Part shown: in pieces, positions 8,718-18,322 of the stretch
How positions within the stretch are numbered: the stretch's first letter is position 1
How the letters are laid out: each line of letters opens with the position of its first letter
Origin: Verrucomicrobiaceae bacterium
Lineage (GTDB): Bacteria > Verrucomicrobiota > Verrucomicrobiia > Verrucomicrobiales > Verrucomicrobiaceae
Length of the DNA stretch: 64,000 bases
Reading direction: 5' to 3'
Assembly (NCBI GenBank): GCA_947507875.1
Contig: CANNQP010000003.1
Location: forward strand, 1-64,000
Program-made: the position numbers and the translations under genes
The notes under the pieces: generated by a model
The model's input: only the letters and a program-made list of their open reading frames with translations
What the model was told of the DNA's origin: nothing
The model's database searches: none

Positions 8718-9272
8718 ATGACATTCTCTAATGAGAATTCCCCTCTTGCTGGCCATCTTTTGCTGGCCGTACCCTCTCTACGCGATCCTAATTTTTCTCG
8801 TAGCGTTGTGTTTATGGCAGCTCATTCCGCTGAGGAGGGTGCTTTTGGTTATGTGCTGAACCGCCCACTTGGCCAACGTGTCGCAGATTTGCTGCCGGAC
8901 CAGGAGCTCGGCGCACTGGGTCAAATTCCTGTGTTCGTGGGGGGGCCCGTAGCCACTGACAAGCTGGCCTTTGCGTCACTGCATTGGAACCGAAAGCGCG
9001 GCACGCTACGCTGCCAAACCCACCTTTCCGTGCATGATGCGATGCAAGAACTAAGCATGGGGCATGTGGTGCGCGGTTTTGTCGGCTATTCGGGCTGGGG
9101 CAAAGGACAATTGGAGGAGGAAATCAAAAGCCGTTCTTGGATCATCAGTCCTCCCCAGCGAATTGTTCTAAACACAAAAGCGCATGAGAAGCTGTGGATG
9201 AGTGTGCTGAATGAAATGGGTCCTGTTTATCGCCTGATCGCTAATACACCTGAAAAGGTGGATCTAAATTAG
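8718..9272 (+). CDS. YqgE/AlgH family protein (UPF0301)
   Basis: 184 residues. Family signatures are clear: LAGHLLLAVPSLRDPNFSRSVVFM, FGYVLNRPLGQRVADLL, PVFVGGPV and VVRGFVGYSGWGKGQLEEEIKSRSW. The molecular function of this family is not settled; AlgH was first described around alginate regulation in Pseudomonas. It begins 30 bases after coaC, so the two may be co-transcribed. AAAGGA lies 12 bases before the ATG. Confidence 0.92.
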   Translation: MTFSNENSPLAGHLLLAVPSLRDPNFSRSVVFMAAHSAEEGAFGYVLNRPLGQRVADLLPDQELGALGQIPVFVGGPVATDKLAFASLHWNRKRGTLRCQTHLSVHDAMQELSMGHVVRGFVGYSGWGKGQLEEEIKSRSWIISPPQRIVLNTKAHEKLWMSVLNEMGPVYRLIANTPEKVDLN

Positions 9273-9276
9273 TGAC

Positions 9277-9297
9277 TTTTTGCCCCATCAGGCAAAA
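9277..9297. terminator. Short hairpin between convergent genes
   Basis: TTTTGCC, loop CCATCA, GGCAAAA. The left T-run follows the stem on the minus strand, so it may end superoxide dismutase transcription, and possibly the opposite one. The stem has only 7 bp. Confidence 0.45.
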
Positions 9298-9302
9298 CAC
9301 AG

Positions 9303-10133
9303 TTAGCGGCTGGCGACTTGGTGCGCCTTTTCCACGAAATCCCAGTTCACCACATGCCACCAAGCGTCGATGTAGGCACGTCGATTCTGTTTGTACTTTA
9401 GGTAATAGGCATGCTCCCAGAGATCAAGCGCAAGGATCGGCATGCCTTCATCCTGCCAATTCACATAATCCTTCATGAGTGGATTATCTTCACCACGCGT
9501 GGTCGTTATCACGAGCTTGCCATCAGGTCGATAAACCAGCCATGCCCACCCTGAGCCAAAATGATTCAGCGCCACTGAAGCAAAGGCTTCTTTGAAGCTC
9601 TGGACTGTGCCAAACTGATCGCAAATGACCTTCGCGACACCGTTCAGGGGGCCATAGGCACCTTGGCCTCGGGGTCGCAGGAACCGCCAAAACAACGTAT
9701 GGTTCACATGCGCACCGCCATGAAACCTGATCTGGCGTTGTAGATCCTCGGGCAGCAATTGCTGCACACCTGTCGGCATGGGACCTTGCGCTAGACTGAG
9801 CTGCAGGATGGATTTTCTCACTTGAGGTGGCTTTTTCAGTTCACGCAAGCAGGGCATCAATGACAAGACGTTCCCGACCCTAAGATCGACCTGATCCAGC
9901 GCTGTCTGCAACCCCCGCGCATGCTGACCATGGTGGTCCGCGTAGTGAAGTTTCAGTGTGCGCGAGTCAAGATAAGGCTCGAGTTCATTCATGTCATAGG
10001 TCAACGCCTCCTGCTGCATTGGCACTCCCAGCGCATGAGGACGAGCTTTCGCCTCTGCTGCCCAGATTGCACTAAGGCTGGCAGGAAGCGTCATGACCAC
10101 CATGCTACGCCGACTAAATTTTGCTTCAAACAT
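9303..10133 (-). CDS. Fe/Mn superoxide dismutase with export leader
   Basis: 276 residues, about 75 longer than usual. It converts superoxide to O2 and H2O2. Metal ligands are visible: His in KLHYADHHGQHARGL, His in HVNHTLFW, and Asp and His in LDLWEHAYYLKYKQNRR. The N-terminus carries FSRRSMVVMTLPASLSAIWAAEAKA, a twin-arginine type leader, so the enzyme is probably periplasmic, which is unusual for this family. A further stretch before the first domain helix is longer than in cytoplasmic enzymes. Fe or Mn preference cannot be told. Confidence 0.9.
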   Translation of the reverse strand: MFEAKFSRRSMVVMTLPASLSAIWAAEAKARPHALGVPMQQEALTYDMNELEPYLDSRTLKLHYADHHGQHARGLQTALDQVDLRVGNVLSLMPCLRELKKPPQVRKSILQLSLAQGPMPTGVQQLLPEDLQRQIRFHGGAHVNHTLFWRFLRPRGQGAYGPLNGVAKVICDQFGTVQSFKEAFASVALNHFGSGWAWLVYRPDGKLVITTTRGEDNPLMKDYVNWQDEGMPILALDLWEHAYYLKYKQNRRAYIDAWWHVVNWDFVEKAHQVASR

Positions 10134-10265
10134 CGCCAGGTGTTATGAAATCCAACCTAGAGCGACAAGCGCAAAATCAGCACCCAATGGTGGCCTAGTG
10201 TGTTGCGTGATGCAGGCGTTCGCACCTCAGGCTTTTCCTAACAGGTCCGAAACGGCATCTTCAGT

Positions 10266-10841
10266 TCAAAGCTGAGGCTCGTTGCCTGCTCTCCACTTGA
10301 TGTTGCAACCCGTGCTCGGCCGCTGGCCCTCCAACGGTGGCTCGCCTGCACACAAACGACGTAGCGCCTCACGCAAATCGGCACCCGTCACCGGCTCGGT
10401 ATTTTTCGGGCGCGAGCTGTCAAACTGACCGCAATAGACCAGGCGCAGCTCACCATCGAAAAGATAAAAGTCCGGAGTGCATGCTGCTACATACGACTTT
10501 GCAACGCCTTGATCCGCATCCACGAGATAAGGGAATGTCCAGCCATGCTGGACGACAAAGCTCGGCATGTTGTGCGGCGCATCCGCCGGATATTTCTCTG
10601 CATCGTTCGAATTGATAGCGACCATGCCGACACCAAGCACTTCTGCTTCACGGGCAAAATCCGCCAGTGCCGCTGCTAAATGCACCACATAAGGGCAGTG
10701 ATTGCACACAAACATGATCATCAGTCCCTTGGGGCCACGCACCTCATCTAGCGTGTAAAGGCGCCCATGGGCATCAGGTAACTCAAACTCAGGAGCACGG
10801 GATCCAAGAGGGAGAAGACGGGTAGAGGGAGTTTCAGCCAT
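10266..10841 (-). CDS. Thioredoxin-fold protein with CNHCPYV motif
   Basis: 191 residues of the AhpC/TSA-thioredoxin superfamily. GSRAPEFELPDAHGRLYTLDEV is the usual opening of peroxiredoxin-like proteins. The redox motif is MFVCNHCPYVVHL, typical of a thioredoxin family subgroup of about 190 residues, with AINSNDAEKYPADAPHNM and the conserved C-terminal PSTGCNIKWR. No signal peptide is seen, so it is probably cytoplasmic. It probably reduces a disulfide or peroxide; the partner is unknown. The nearby superoxide dismutase may indicate an oxidative-stress context. Confidence 0.88.
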   Translation of the reverse strand: MAETPSTRLLPLGSRAPEFELPDAHGRLYTLDEVRGPKGLMIMFVCNHCPYVVHLAAALADFAREAEVLGVGMVAINSNDAEKYPADAPHNMPSFVVQHGWTFPYLVDADQGVAKSYVAACTPDFYLFDGELRLVYCGQFDSSRPKNTEPVTGADLREALRRLCAGEPPLEGQRPSTGCNIKWRAGNEPQL

Positions 10842-10886
10842 GATGGAGAAAGTAGGCAGAAAAAGCCGCCTCGACCATTTCAGATG

Positions 10887-11576
10887 TCAGCTTCTCGTGC
10901 GAAAAAGCCGCAGGTAATGCTCTGCAGCCGTCTCATTGTGTCGCACTAGAAGGAGGGTGACCTGCGCGGCATCCTTATTTCGGATCGCTTCCACAATGGC
11001 TCGATGGTCAAGATTTGCCGCCACCATATCCGGCGGTTGGGCGCGCTGAAAAGTGCTGCGGTGTAGCCTCTCCCACTCCGTCAAAACCCCACGCAAACTT
11101 TCCTCCACGCGCCGAAAACCAGCCACGCGACAAGGCAACAAATGAAAATCACGATTCGCAGTCTCAAATCCAGCCCGATCCCCCTGTTGCGCCGACTCGT
11201 CCAAACGCTCCAAAAGCCTCTCCATCTCTAGCAGCGCCAGCTCATCAAAATGATCCAACGCATGCACCGCTGATAGCGCCTCCAGCGCGCCCAACATCGC
11301 AAAAACTTCTCCAAGCGAAAAGGCATCCACCTCCGTAACACGGACGCCAGTGTGGGGACGAATCTCGACGAGCCGCTCAGCCTGCAGCTGGCGCAGCGCC
11401 TCACGCACAGGGATGATGCTGACATGAAAGCGCTTGGCTAAGGCATCAATCACCATCGTCGCACCCGGTTTCAGCACCCCACCAAGAATTTCAGATTTTA
11501 GGGATTCATAAACCACCATCTGCTTGGTTGGAATGGTGGAGCTGTTAATGGGAGACTTCATGGAGTCGGATGACAT
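10887..11576 (-). CDS. GntR-family transcriptional regulator (FCD/FadR subfamily)
   Basis: 229 residues. The winged helix-turn-helix covers about residues 20-88 (VYESLKSEILGGVLKPGATM, LAKRFHVSIIPVREALRQLQAERLVEIRPHTGVRV). The all-alpha FCD ligand domain follows, with the acidic and His metal/ligand residues of the subfamily (NRDFHLLPCR, DHRAIVEAIRNKDA, HNETAAEHYLRL). Such regulators usually repress a divergent sugar or acid catabolic gene, and here the divergent neighbour is an oxidoreductase at 11702. ATG at 11561 (sixth codon) is an alternative start. The ligand is unknown. Confidence 0.9.
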   Translation of the reverse strand: MSSDSMKSPINSSTIPTKQMVVYESLKSEILGGVLKPGATMVIDALAKRFHVSIIPVREALRQLQAERLVEIRPHTGVRVTEVDAFSLGEVFAMLGALEALSAVHALDHFDELALLEMERLLERLDESAQQGDRAGFETANRDFHLLPCRVAGFRRVEESLRGVLTEWERLHRSTFQRAQPPDMVAANLDHRAIVEAIRNKDAAQVTLLLVRHNETAAEHYLRLFRTRS

Positions 11577-11628
11577 GGAATCGTGCGAAATTCAAATTGC
11601 AGACAAATCGGATTCCATCTTGCAGTCA

Positions 11629-11640
11629 ATCATATATGAT
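11629..11640. promoter_or_regulatory. Palindromic operator candidate between gntR and the oxidoreductase gene
   Basis: ATCATATATGAT is a perfect 12-bp palindrome in the 125-base divergent gap. AT-rich inverted repeats of this kind are common FadR/FCD operators. It is the only clear palindrome in the gap, so control of both genes is likely but inferred. Confidence 0.5.
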
Positions 11641-11701
11641 GTATGAATTGGCTTTTTTGAGGCTTTATTTGTCCTTCAACTTCACCTCAACACCAGTCAC
11701 C

Positions 11702-12868
11702 ATGACCATCCAACCCATTGGAATCATCCTCAACGGCGTCACGGGACGCATGGGCACGAACCAACATCTCGTCCGCTCCATCCTTGCCATCATCCGCCAG
11801 GGTGGCATCAAGGTCTCTGATGAGCTGACCCTAATGCCCGATCCCATCCTGACGGGTCGTAGTGCAAGCAAACTGCAGGCACTCTCCGCCAAACACAGCT
11901 GTGAGAAAACCGGACCCCTCAAGATCAGCACTGACCTCGACTCCGTGTTGAAGGACTCGACTTACCCTATCTTTTTCGATGCCTCTGGCACATTGCACCG
12001 TGCTCGCTTTGTCGAAATGGCCGCCGCTGCCGGCAAGGCCATTTATTGTGAAAAACCCACCGCAGTCGAAACGACCGAGGCCCTGCGCCTAGCCAATGTT
12101 TGCGAAAAAGCAGGTGTGAAAAACGGTGTCGTGCAGGACAAGCTTTGGCTACCCGGAATCCGCAAACTGGCCCTACTGCAGTCTCAAGGTTTCTTTGGTC
12201 GCATCCTTAGTGTGAGAGGCGAGTTTGGCTACTGGGTCTTTACAGGTGAGCATGATGGCCAACCTGCTCAGCGCCCCTCCTGGAACTATCGCAAAGGCGA
12301 TGGCGGCGGCATCATCATTGATATGCTCTGCCACTGGCGCTACGTCATCGACAACCTTTTCGGCGAAGTCACTGGCGTGAGCTGCCTGGGTGCCACTCAC
12401 ATCCCTCAACGTGTCGATGAAAAGAGCCAGCCCTACGCCTGTGACACGGATGACTCTTGCTACGCCACCTTTGAGACAAACCAAGGTGTCGTCTGCCAAT
12501 TCAATAGCTCCTGGTGCGTCCGCGTTCGTCGTGATGACCTATTTACCATGCAGGTCGATGGCACCCATGGTTCCGCACTCGTTGGCCTACGCAAATGTTG
12601 GTTTCAATCCCTAGCTGGCACACCCAAGCCCGTTTGGAATCCTGATATCGACAGTCCAATCAATCACTACGCCCACTGGCAGGAAGTTCCTGACACTGCC
12701 GAGTATGACAATGCCTTCAAGGTGCAGTGGGAACTCTTCATCCGCCATGTCGCCCTCGGAACTCCCTTCCGCTGGACTCTTCGGGAAGGTGCCAAAGGTG
12801 TGCAACTCGCCGAACTTGGCCTAAAAAGCTGGGCCGAACGTCGCTGGTTCGATGTGCCTGCGCTGTGA
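11702..12868 (+). CDS. Gfo/Idh/MocA family oxidoreductase (cytoplasmic)
   Basis: 388 residues from the ATG at 11702; an upstream in-frame ATG at 11570 would overlap the GntR gene and the operator. The N-terminus IGIILNGVTGRMGTNQHL is a variant Rossmann motif (GxxGRMG). The lysine motif is canonical (AIYCEKPTAVE, about residues 112-122). GDGGGIIIDMLCHWRYVIDNL supplies the conserved active-site His region. No signal peptide is present, unlike the copy at 1676. The divergent GntR regulator suggests substrate-induced sugar-acid or polyol catabolism. Confidence 0.9.
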   Translation: MTIQPIGIILNGVTGRMGTNQHLVRSILAIIRQGGIKVSDELTLMPDPILTGRSASKLQALSAKHSCEKTGPLKISTDLDSVLKDSTYPIFFDASGTLHRARFVEMAAAAGKAIYCEKPTAVETTEALRLANVCEKAGVKNGVVQDKLWLPGIRKLALLQSQGFFGRILSVRGEFGYWVFTGEHDGQPAQRPSWNYRKGDGGGIIIDMLCHWRYVIDNLFGEVTGVSCLGATHIPQRVDEKSQPYACDTDDSCYATFETNQGVVCQFNSSWCVRVRRDDLFTMQVDGTHGSALVGLRKCWFQSLAGTPKPVWNPDIDSPINHYAHWQEVPDTAEYDNAFKVQWELFIRHVALGTPFRWTLREGAKGVQLAELGLKSWAERRWFDVPAL

Positions 12869-12991
12869 GTACAGGCATCTAACGCATCTCATTGGCCTGA
12901 ATTCAATGATGATTAGGCTCAGAAATCGACGCAGTCACTAAACAGCTCCTCCAAGGATCTCCTGGAGCCTTTCTTGGCAGCTAGCCAGACG

Positions 12992-13840
12992 CTAAGACTT
13001 AAGATCACGTGTTTGAAAAAAACTAGCTCCCAAGATAAACAGGCTGGCATTGACGGCGACAATAACCGTGAGGCTACGCAGGATCACTGGCCATGGGATA
13101 TTGGCTTTCAGCGTTAGCACCCAGGAACTGATGTGCTTCGTTAGCAAAAATTGATCGTAGCCTTCCATGAAACCTGTCTCACGCACAACACGATCGATAA
13201 GGAAGTAAGTCAGCGCACCAATCGTAGCCGCTGCAGGCTTGATGGGGAAACATGATAAAAAGAAAGCAATACTGCTGATCACTGTCATGGAGCAGGACGC
13301 CAGCAAGGTGCTGAGGAAAAATCGATACAGACCCTCCCGCCAATCGAAGAATTCCATCAATGGAGGATCGAGCGTAAAAAGAAAAAAACCACCTCCCCAG
13401 CCTTTCAACAAAAGGCCTAGCAAAAAGGCAGTCCAGGTGATGAACTGAATGAGCACGATCGTGTACAGCGTGCAGCTCAAGTATTTGATCCCGAGCAAAC
13501 GCACGCGGCTAACAGGGCGCACTAGCAGAAGCCGATAGTGTCCATCTTCATTTTCCTTGGCGACAATATCTCCACCCACCAGAGAAACATAAATGGCTCC
13601 GAGCAAGAGAACCGAAAGGCCAATCAGGATAAAGGCCAAGGTCAGGGCCGAGTCATACTTCTCGAAAGATTGCCCCTGACGGCTGATAAACCAAGCCAAT
13701 CGCTTTTCTCCATTCAGAAACTTGAATAACAACCAGATGACAACCTCTAGCGCCAAAAAAGCCACGAAGCCGATGTAGGTACGCCTGCGCACGAAAAGCT
13801 TCAGAAGCTCACTGCGCCATTGTTGAAAAAAGAGAGTCAT
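12992..13840 (-). CDS. ABC transporter permease (ABC-2 type)
   Basis: 282 residues with about six hydrophobic segments (YIGFVAFLALEVVIWLLF, LTLAFILIGLSVLLLGAIYVSLVGG, YTIVLIQFITWTAFLLGLLL, VISSIAFFLSC, ITVIVAVNASLFILGASF-like end). VAKENEDGHYRLLLVRPVSRVRLLGIKYLS matches ABC-2 permeases of multidrug/Nod-type exporters. The ATG at 13840 overlaps the stop of the ATPase gene as ATGA, implying translational coupling. It forms an exporter with the upstream ATPase; cargo unknown. Confidence 0.87.
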   Translation of the reverse strand: MTLFFQQWRSELLKLFVRRRTYIGFVAFLALEVVIWLLFKFLNGEKRLAWFISRQGQSFEKYDSALTLAFILIGLSVLLLGAIYVSLVGGDIVAKENEDGHYRLLLVRPVSRVRLLGIKYLSCTLYTIVLIQFITWTAFLLGLLLKGWGGGFFLFTLDPPLMEFFDWREGLYRFFLSTLLASCSMTVISSIAFFLSCFPIKPAAATIGALTYFLIDRVVRETGFMEGYDQFLLTKHISSWVLTLKANIPWPVILRSLTVIVAVNASLFILGASFFQTRDLKS

Positions 13841-14730
13841 GCAGCGGTCATCCCCAAATAGAATTCTTCCAAGGTAGGCTTGTGCGCGGTCCAAGAGTCC
13901 ACACGCACCGTTTTTTCGATCAAAAGACGTAGCAGTTCATATGCTGGTTGTTGAGGTGGCAAAACCACCAAATGGGAAACTGGATCGAAAGTGCCGCCAA
14001 CCGACTCAATGACCTCACGCGCCTTGCTCACATCCCGAGTGAGTAGCTGAAAGACATCGTGCTTCTTCTTTTGGGAAGGCACAACCCCTTCATACATTTT
14101 TCGCCCGAGCTTCAAGATCACACAACGATCACACATTTGCTCAACCTCACTGAGCAGATGCGAATTCAGCAGGATCGTCATGCCAAATTCCGCTCTCAAT
14201 CGCAGCACGAGTTCACGAAACTCTCGGATTCCTTCTGGGTCGAGACCGTCTGTCGGCTCATCTAGCAGCAAGCACTTGGGGCGAGGAAGCAGTGCCTGAG
14301 CTAGGGCTAATCGCTGCCTCATGCCATGACTGTAGGTTTTTGTAAGATGATGCGCACGCTGCTCCAACCCAACCAACTTTAGCATTTTTTTAACCTCACT
14401 CTCATTCCACCAACCGGATAGAGAACAAAGGACACGTAAGTTTTGCCAACCCGTGAGATAGTCATAAAAATGAGCCGCTTCGTAGATAGCTCCGATGCTG
14501 GATAGCGCCTGAGCGCGATCCGTTTTCACGGAGTGTCCATTCACCAAGACATCCCCTGCATTGGCACTAATCATGCCCAAGATGATGCCTAATGTCGTGC
14601 TTTTTCCTGCCCCGTTGTGCCCAAGCAGACCGAGGATTTCACCCTGCCTCAGTTCAAAGCTCACATTGTCTAGAGCAAGCTTTCCGGCACGCCAAACTTT
14701 AGTGAGATTACAGACTTCGATCAATGCCAT
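13837..14730 (-). CDS. ABC transporter ATP-binding protein
   Basis: 297 residues. Walker A is GLLGHNGAGKSTT (about 34-46), the signature is YSHGMRQRLALAQALL, Walker B is CLLLDEPTDGLDP, and the switch His lies in LLNSHLLSEVEQMCD. The C-terminal extension of about 80 residues is typical of CcmA/DrrA-like export ATPases. It powers the ABC-2 permease encoded immediately downstream. Substrate class cannot be determined. Confidence 0.93.
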   Translation of the reverse strand: MALIEVCNLTKVWRAGKLALDNVSFELRQGEILGLLGHNGAGKSTTLGIILGMISANAGDVLVNGHSVKTDRAQALSSIGAIYEAAHFYDYLTGWQNLRVLCSLSGWWNESEVKKMLKLVGLEQRAHHLTKTYSHGMRQRLALAQALLPRPKCLLLDEPTDGLDPEGIREFRELVLRLRAEFGMTILLNSHLLSEVEQMCDRCVILKLGRKMYEGVVPSQKKKHDVFQLLTRDVSKAREVIESVGGTFDPVSHLVVLPPQQPAYELLRLLIEKTVRVDSWTAHKPTLEEFYLGMTAA

Positions 14731-14938
14731 AGCTTAGTGCAACTCATTCGCGTCGAGAGACCAAGCACGCAATCTTGGAACCGAATCCTTTAGCAATAAA
14801 GTCAGGGTTGTAGCTTTCCTGGGCAATCATGTCGCAGTGCGAAACTTTCGATTTCATACTGGGTTTTGCAATTTCCCCATGGGTAACGAATTCAGTGCCT
14901 AGCAGCCTTCGAGACTGAGGCCTGTTTTTTCTGGATGT

Positions 14939-14975
14939 AAAAAGCCCTGTGAAGATTGCTCTTCACAGGGCTTTT
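14939..14975 (-). terminator. Intrinsic terminator of ppdK
   Basis: A perfect 16-bp stem (AAAAGCCCTGTGAAGA, loop TTGC, complementary arm) followed by a T-run on the minus strand. It lies about 50 bases after the ppdK stop. A second perfect hairpin (TCCAGAGG-GAA-CCTCTGGA, 15006-15024) touches the stop codon itself. Nothing else was recognised in the 14731-15024 gap. Confidence 0.9.
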
Positions 14976-15024
14976 AATGAGCGAATGACTTCGCCGTGGT
15001 TTGGTTCCAGAGGGAACCTCTGGA

Positions 15025-18000
15025 TTACTTGGCAGCTTTCTTAGCAGGTGCCTTCTTGGCAGCCTTCTTCGGAGCAGCGGCTTTCTTTGGAGCAGCAGCT
15101 TTCTTTGGAGCAGCGGCCTTCTTGGCAGCTTTCTTTGGAGCAGCGGCCTTCTTGACGGCTTTCTTCGGAGCAGCGGCCTTCTTGGCGGCTTTCTTTGCAG
15201 CTTTCTTAGCCATGTTGTTGTTGTTGTTGTTGGTTGCTTTGTTTTGTTTTGCCGGAGCACCAGCGGCGCTGGCGCTGCGGACAGACTTACCTGCGGCGGC
15301 CTTGGCGGCGGCACGCTTTTCCTCGATGGCGGCTTGCGCGGCGGCAAGACGAGCCACGGGGACACGGAAAGGGCTGCAACTGACGTAGCTGAGTCCGACC
15401 TGATGGCAGAACTTCACAGAGTCAGGGTCACCACCGTGCTCACCGCAGATGCCCAACTTAATGTCGGGGCGTGTGCTACGGCCTTTTTCGATGGCGGTCT
15501 TGATCAGCTGACCAACGCCGGTTGTATCCAGCGTGGCGAAAGGATTTTTCTTGAAGATTTCGTTCTCCGTGTAGGGCATCAGGAATGAGCCCATGTCGTC
15601 ACGGCTGATGCCGAGTGCAGTCTGAGTCAGATCGTTTGTCCCGAAGGAGAAGAATTCAGCGGTCTGTGCGATCTCATCAGCGGTGAGAGCTCCACGAGGA
15701 ACCTCGATCATGGTACCGACCATGTAGCTGAATTTGATCTTCTTCTCCGCCATGACCTTCTTGGCCACGTTGTGAATGATGTCGACCTGGAGATCGAGTT
15801 CCTTCTTGAATCCAACGAGAGGCACCATGACCTCAGGCTTCACCTTGATGCCTTTTTTGGACACATCCGCAGCGGCCTCAAAGATCGCACGTGCCTGCAT
15901 CGCCGTGATCTCGGGATAGGCGATGCCAAGACGGCAACCACGGTGGCCCAGCATCGGGTTAAACTCATGCAATGCTGCAACACGCGCTTTTACTTTCTCG
16001 ACGGAAACTCCCATCTTTTTCGCTAGGTCAGCCTGAGCTGCTGCTTCATGAGGAACGAATTCATGGAGAGGTGGGTCGAGGAGACGAATGGTCGCAGGAA
16101 GACCCTTCAGGGTCTTGAAGATGCCGGTGAAGTCTTCGCGCTGATAAGGCAGAAGCTTCGCCAACGCCTTTTCACGATCAGCGACGTTGTCAGCCAGAAT
16201 CATCTCACGCACTGCATCGATACGGTCGCCTTCGAAGAACATGTGTTCAGTGCGGGTCAGCCCGATACCTTGGGCACCGAATGCAATAGCATTCTCCGTC
16301 TGTTCAGGATTGTCAGCATTCGTGCGCACCTGCAATCGGGTCACTTTCGAACACCAGCTCATCAGCTGCTTGAAGTTCTTGAACTTCTCGGTGGCCTGAG
16401 CTGCCTTGTCGTCATGAAGAAGGCCCGTCACAATGGACGATGGCCCCGTGTTGATTTTGCCGCCGTAAATTGTACCAGCGGTTCCATCAATGCTGAGGCT
16501 GTCTTTGCCTTCTTTGAACACCTGACCTGCAATCGTCACCGTCTTTTTGTCGTAGTTGATCTCGACGGCGCTAGCACCGCAGATGCAAACTTTGCCCATT
16601 TGACGTGCAACCAGAGCGGCATGTGAAGAAACCCCACCTTTGGCGGTCAAAATACCAGCAGCGGCAATCATGCCACGAAGGTCTTCTGGGGATGTTTCAT
16701 TGCGCACCAAAAGCACCGTTTCACCAGCTTCAGCAGCGGCTGCGGCACGATTTGCGTTGAGATAAATTATACCAGAAGCTGCACCAGGACCGGCAGGAAG
16801 TCCTTTGGCGAGCTCTTTGGCTTTTTTGACTTCAGCGATATCAAAGTCAGGAGCCAAAAGCTGTTCGAGCTGATCGGCAGGGTTGCGCAAAATAGCGGTT
16901 TCCCAGTCAATGAGCTTCTCCTTCACCATGTCCATGGAGAATTTCAAAGCAGCGGCAGCGGTGCGCTTGCCATTGCGAGTCTGGAGCATGAAAAGTTTAC
17001 CCTGCTGGATGGTGAACTCAACGTCTTGAACGTCTTTGAAGTGCTTCTCAAGGATCTGGCGCACTTTCATCAATTCAGCGAAAGCCTTTGGCATTTCCTT
17101 TTGAAGCTGTGCAACAGGCTCGGGTGTGCGAACACCAGCCACCACATCTTCACCTTGGGCGTTGATCAGGAATTCGCCGTAAAATTCATTCACCCCATTT
17201 GCAGGGTTGCGGGTAAAGGCCACGCCGGAACCTGAATCAGTACCTGTGTTACCGTATACCATGGCCTGAACGTTCACCGCAGTACCCCACTCGTGTGGGA
17301 TGTTGTACTTGCGACGGTAAACGATCGCACGGTCGTTCATCCAGGAACCGAAGACGGCACCAGCGGCGCCACGCAGTTGATCCCATGGGTCGTTCGGGAA
17401 AACCTTGCCAGTACGTTCTTTGACGAGTGCCTTGAAGCGCTTCACAAGTTCTTTCTGATCTTCAGCCGTTAGGTCGCTATCAAGAATATCCTTGTGATAC
17501 ACTTCGTGCTTGTAGCTTTCGATCACCGTTTCGAACGGCTCATGATCCTCACCTTCGCGCTTTTGAACGCCAAGCACGACGTCGCCGTACATCTGAATGA
17601 AACGACGATAACAATCCCAAGCGAAGCGTTCGTTGTTGGTTGCCTTCACAAGCGAAAGCACCGTTTGGTCGTTCAATCCCAAGTTAAGGATGGTGTCCAT
17701 CATCCCTGGCATCGAGTCACGTGCGCCAGATCTCACCGCGACCAAGAGAGGCATGCCCTTGGCATCACCAAACTTGCAGCCCATGATTTTCTCCATCTTC
17801 GAGACACCTTCTTCCATCTGAACCTGTAGGATCGCTGGATAGGTGCGCTTGTTGTCGTAGTAATAGGTGCAGACTTCCGTGGTGATGGTGAATCCAGGAG
17901 GCACTGGCAAGCCGATGCGGCTCATCTCTGCAAGGTTCGCGCCCTTGCCACCAAGCAACGCTTTCATGGAGCCATCGCCATCCGCTTTTCCTGCTCCGAA

Positions 18001-18051
18001 GGAATAAACGTATTTCACTGCCTTGCTGCTTTTGCTCGCTGCTTTTGCCAT
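15025..18051 (-). CDS. ppdK: Pyruvate, phosphate dikinase with Lys/Ala-rich C-terminal tail
   Basis: 1008 residues; the usual length is about 880-900. It interconverts pyruvate + ATP + Pi with PEP + AMP + PPi. N-terminal ATP-grasp: [27 protein letters not shown]. Phosphohistidine domain: [23 protein letters not shown] with the swivelling His. C-terminal PEP/pyruvate barrel: [25 protein letters not shown] and [10 protein letters not shown] with the catalytic Cys. After the barrel come six Asn and then 62 residues of KKAA/PKKAA repeats that resemble bacterial histone-H1-like proteins. The start at 18051 ([10 protein letters not shown]) is preferred over an in-frame start at 18138, which would overlap the -10 box. 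Confidence 0.95.
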   Translation of the reverse strand: MAKAASKSSKAVKYVYSFGAGKADGDGSMKALLGGKGANLAEMSRIGLPVPPGFTITTEVCTYYYDNKRTYPAILQVQMEEGVSKMEKIMGCKFGDAKGMPLLVAVRSGARDSMPGMMDTILNLGLNDQTVLSLVKATNNERFAWDCYRRFIQMYGDVVLGVQKREGEDHEPFETVIESYKHEVYHKDILDSDLTAEDQKELVKRFKALVKERTGKVFPNDPWDQLRGAAGAVFGSWMNDRAIVYRRKYNIPHEWGTAVNVQAMVYGNTGTDSGSGVAFTRNPANGVNEFYGEFLINAQGEDVVAGVRTPEPVAQLQKEMPKAFAELMKVRQILEKHFKDVQDVEFTIQQGKLFMLQTRNGKRTAAAALKFSMDMVKEKLIDWETAILRNPADQLEQLLAPDFDIAEVKKAKELAKGLPAGPGAASGIIYLNANRAAAAAEAGETVLLVRNETSPEDLRGMIAAAGILTAKGGVSSHAALVARQMGKVCICGASAVEINYDKKTVTIAGQVFKEGKDSLSIDGTAGTIYGGKINTGPSSIVTGLLHDDKAAQATEKFKNFKQLMSWCSKVTRLQVRTNADNPEQTENAIAFGAQGIGLTRTEHMFFEGDRIDAVREMILADNVADREKALAKLLPYQREDFTGIFKTLKGLPATIRLLDPPLHEFVPHEAAAQADLAKKMGVSVEKVKARVAALHEFNPMLGHRGCRLGIAYPEITAMQARAIFEAAADVSKKGIKVKPEVMVPLVGFKKELDLQVDIIHNVAKKVMAEKKIKFSYMVGTMIEVPRGALTADEIAQTAEFFSFGTNDLTQTALGISRDDMGSFLMPYTENEIFKKNPFATLDTTGVGQLIKTAIEKGRSTRPDIKLGICGEHGGDPDSVKFCHQVGLSYVSCSPFRVPVARLAAAQAAIEEKRAAAKAAAGKSVRSASAAGAPAKQNKATNNNNNNMAKKAAKKAAKKAAAPKKAVKKAAAPKKAAKKAAAPKKAAAPKKAAAPKKAAKKAPAKKAAK

Positions 18052-18118
18052 AGATGTTTGGTTAGTAACCGGCTTGGTGTTTTTTTTGTTTGGAATAGAA
18101 GCCGATAATTGACGTGTG

Positions 18119-18146
18119 ATTATAGGATGCAAGCACAAGTTGACAA
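18119..18146 (-). promoter_or_regulatory. Sigma-70-type promoter of ppdK
   Basis: On the minus strand, TTGTCA (18146-18141), a 16-base spacer and a perfect TATAAT (18124-18119). Transcription would start near 18112, leaving a leader of about 60 bases before the ATG at 18051. It is the clearest promoter in the window. Confidence 0.75.
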
Positions 18147-18220
18147 TGAAAACTTGCAGGTGAGCTCAAGCATGTCGCATTGATCATGATGATAGCATGC
18201 GCGCAGAACCAACAGCATTG

Positions 18221-18250
18221 TTGACGCAATGGCTGTGTTCATGATTTAAA
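18221..18250 (+). promoter_or_regulatory. Possible promoter of the pseudopilin gene
   Basis: TTGACG at 18221-18226 and TTTAAA at 18245-18250 with an 18-base spacer, about 70 bases before the ATG. The -10 is a weak match. Confidence 0.35.
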
Positions 18251-18322
18251 GAACCAAGTCTGAGAAAAAATGCAGCGTTCTTCTGATGCTTTGCAAGTCT
18301 CTAACCACCCCCATTACTAACC

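Noticed and set aside
14332..14339. GTAGGTTT inside the ABC ATPase gene
   Set aside because: Lacks the leading CG, lies within coding sequence on the wrong strand for that gene, and is not near a start codon, so it is not counted with the three motif sites.
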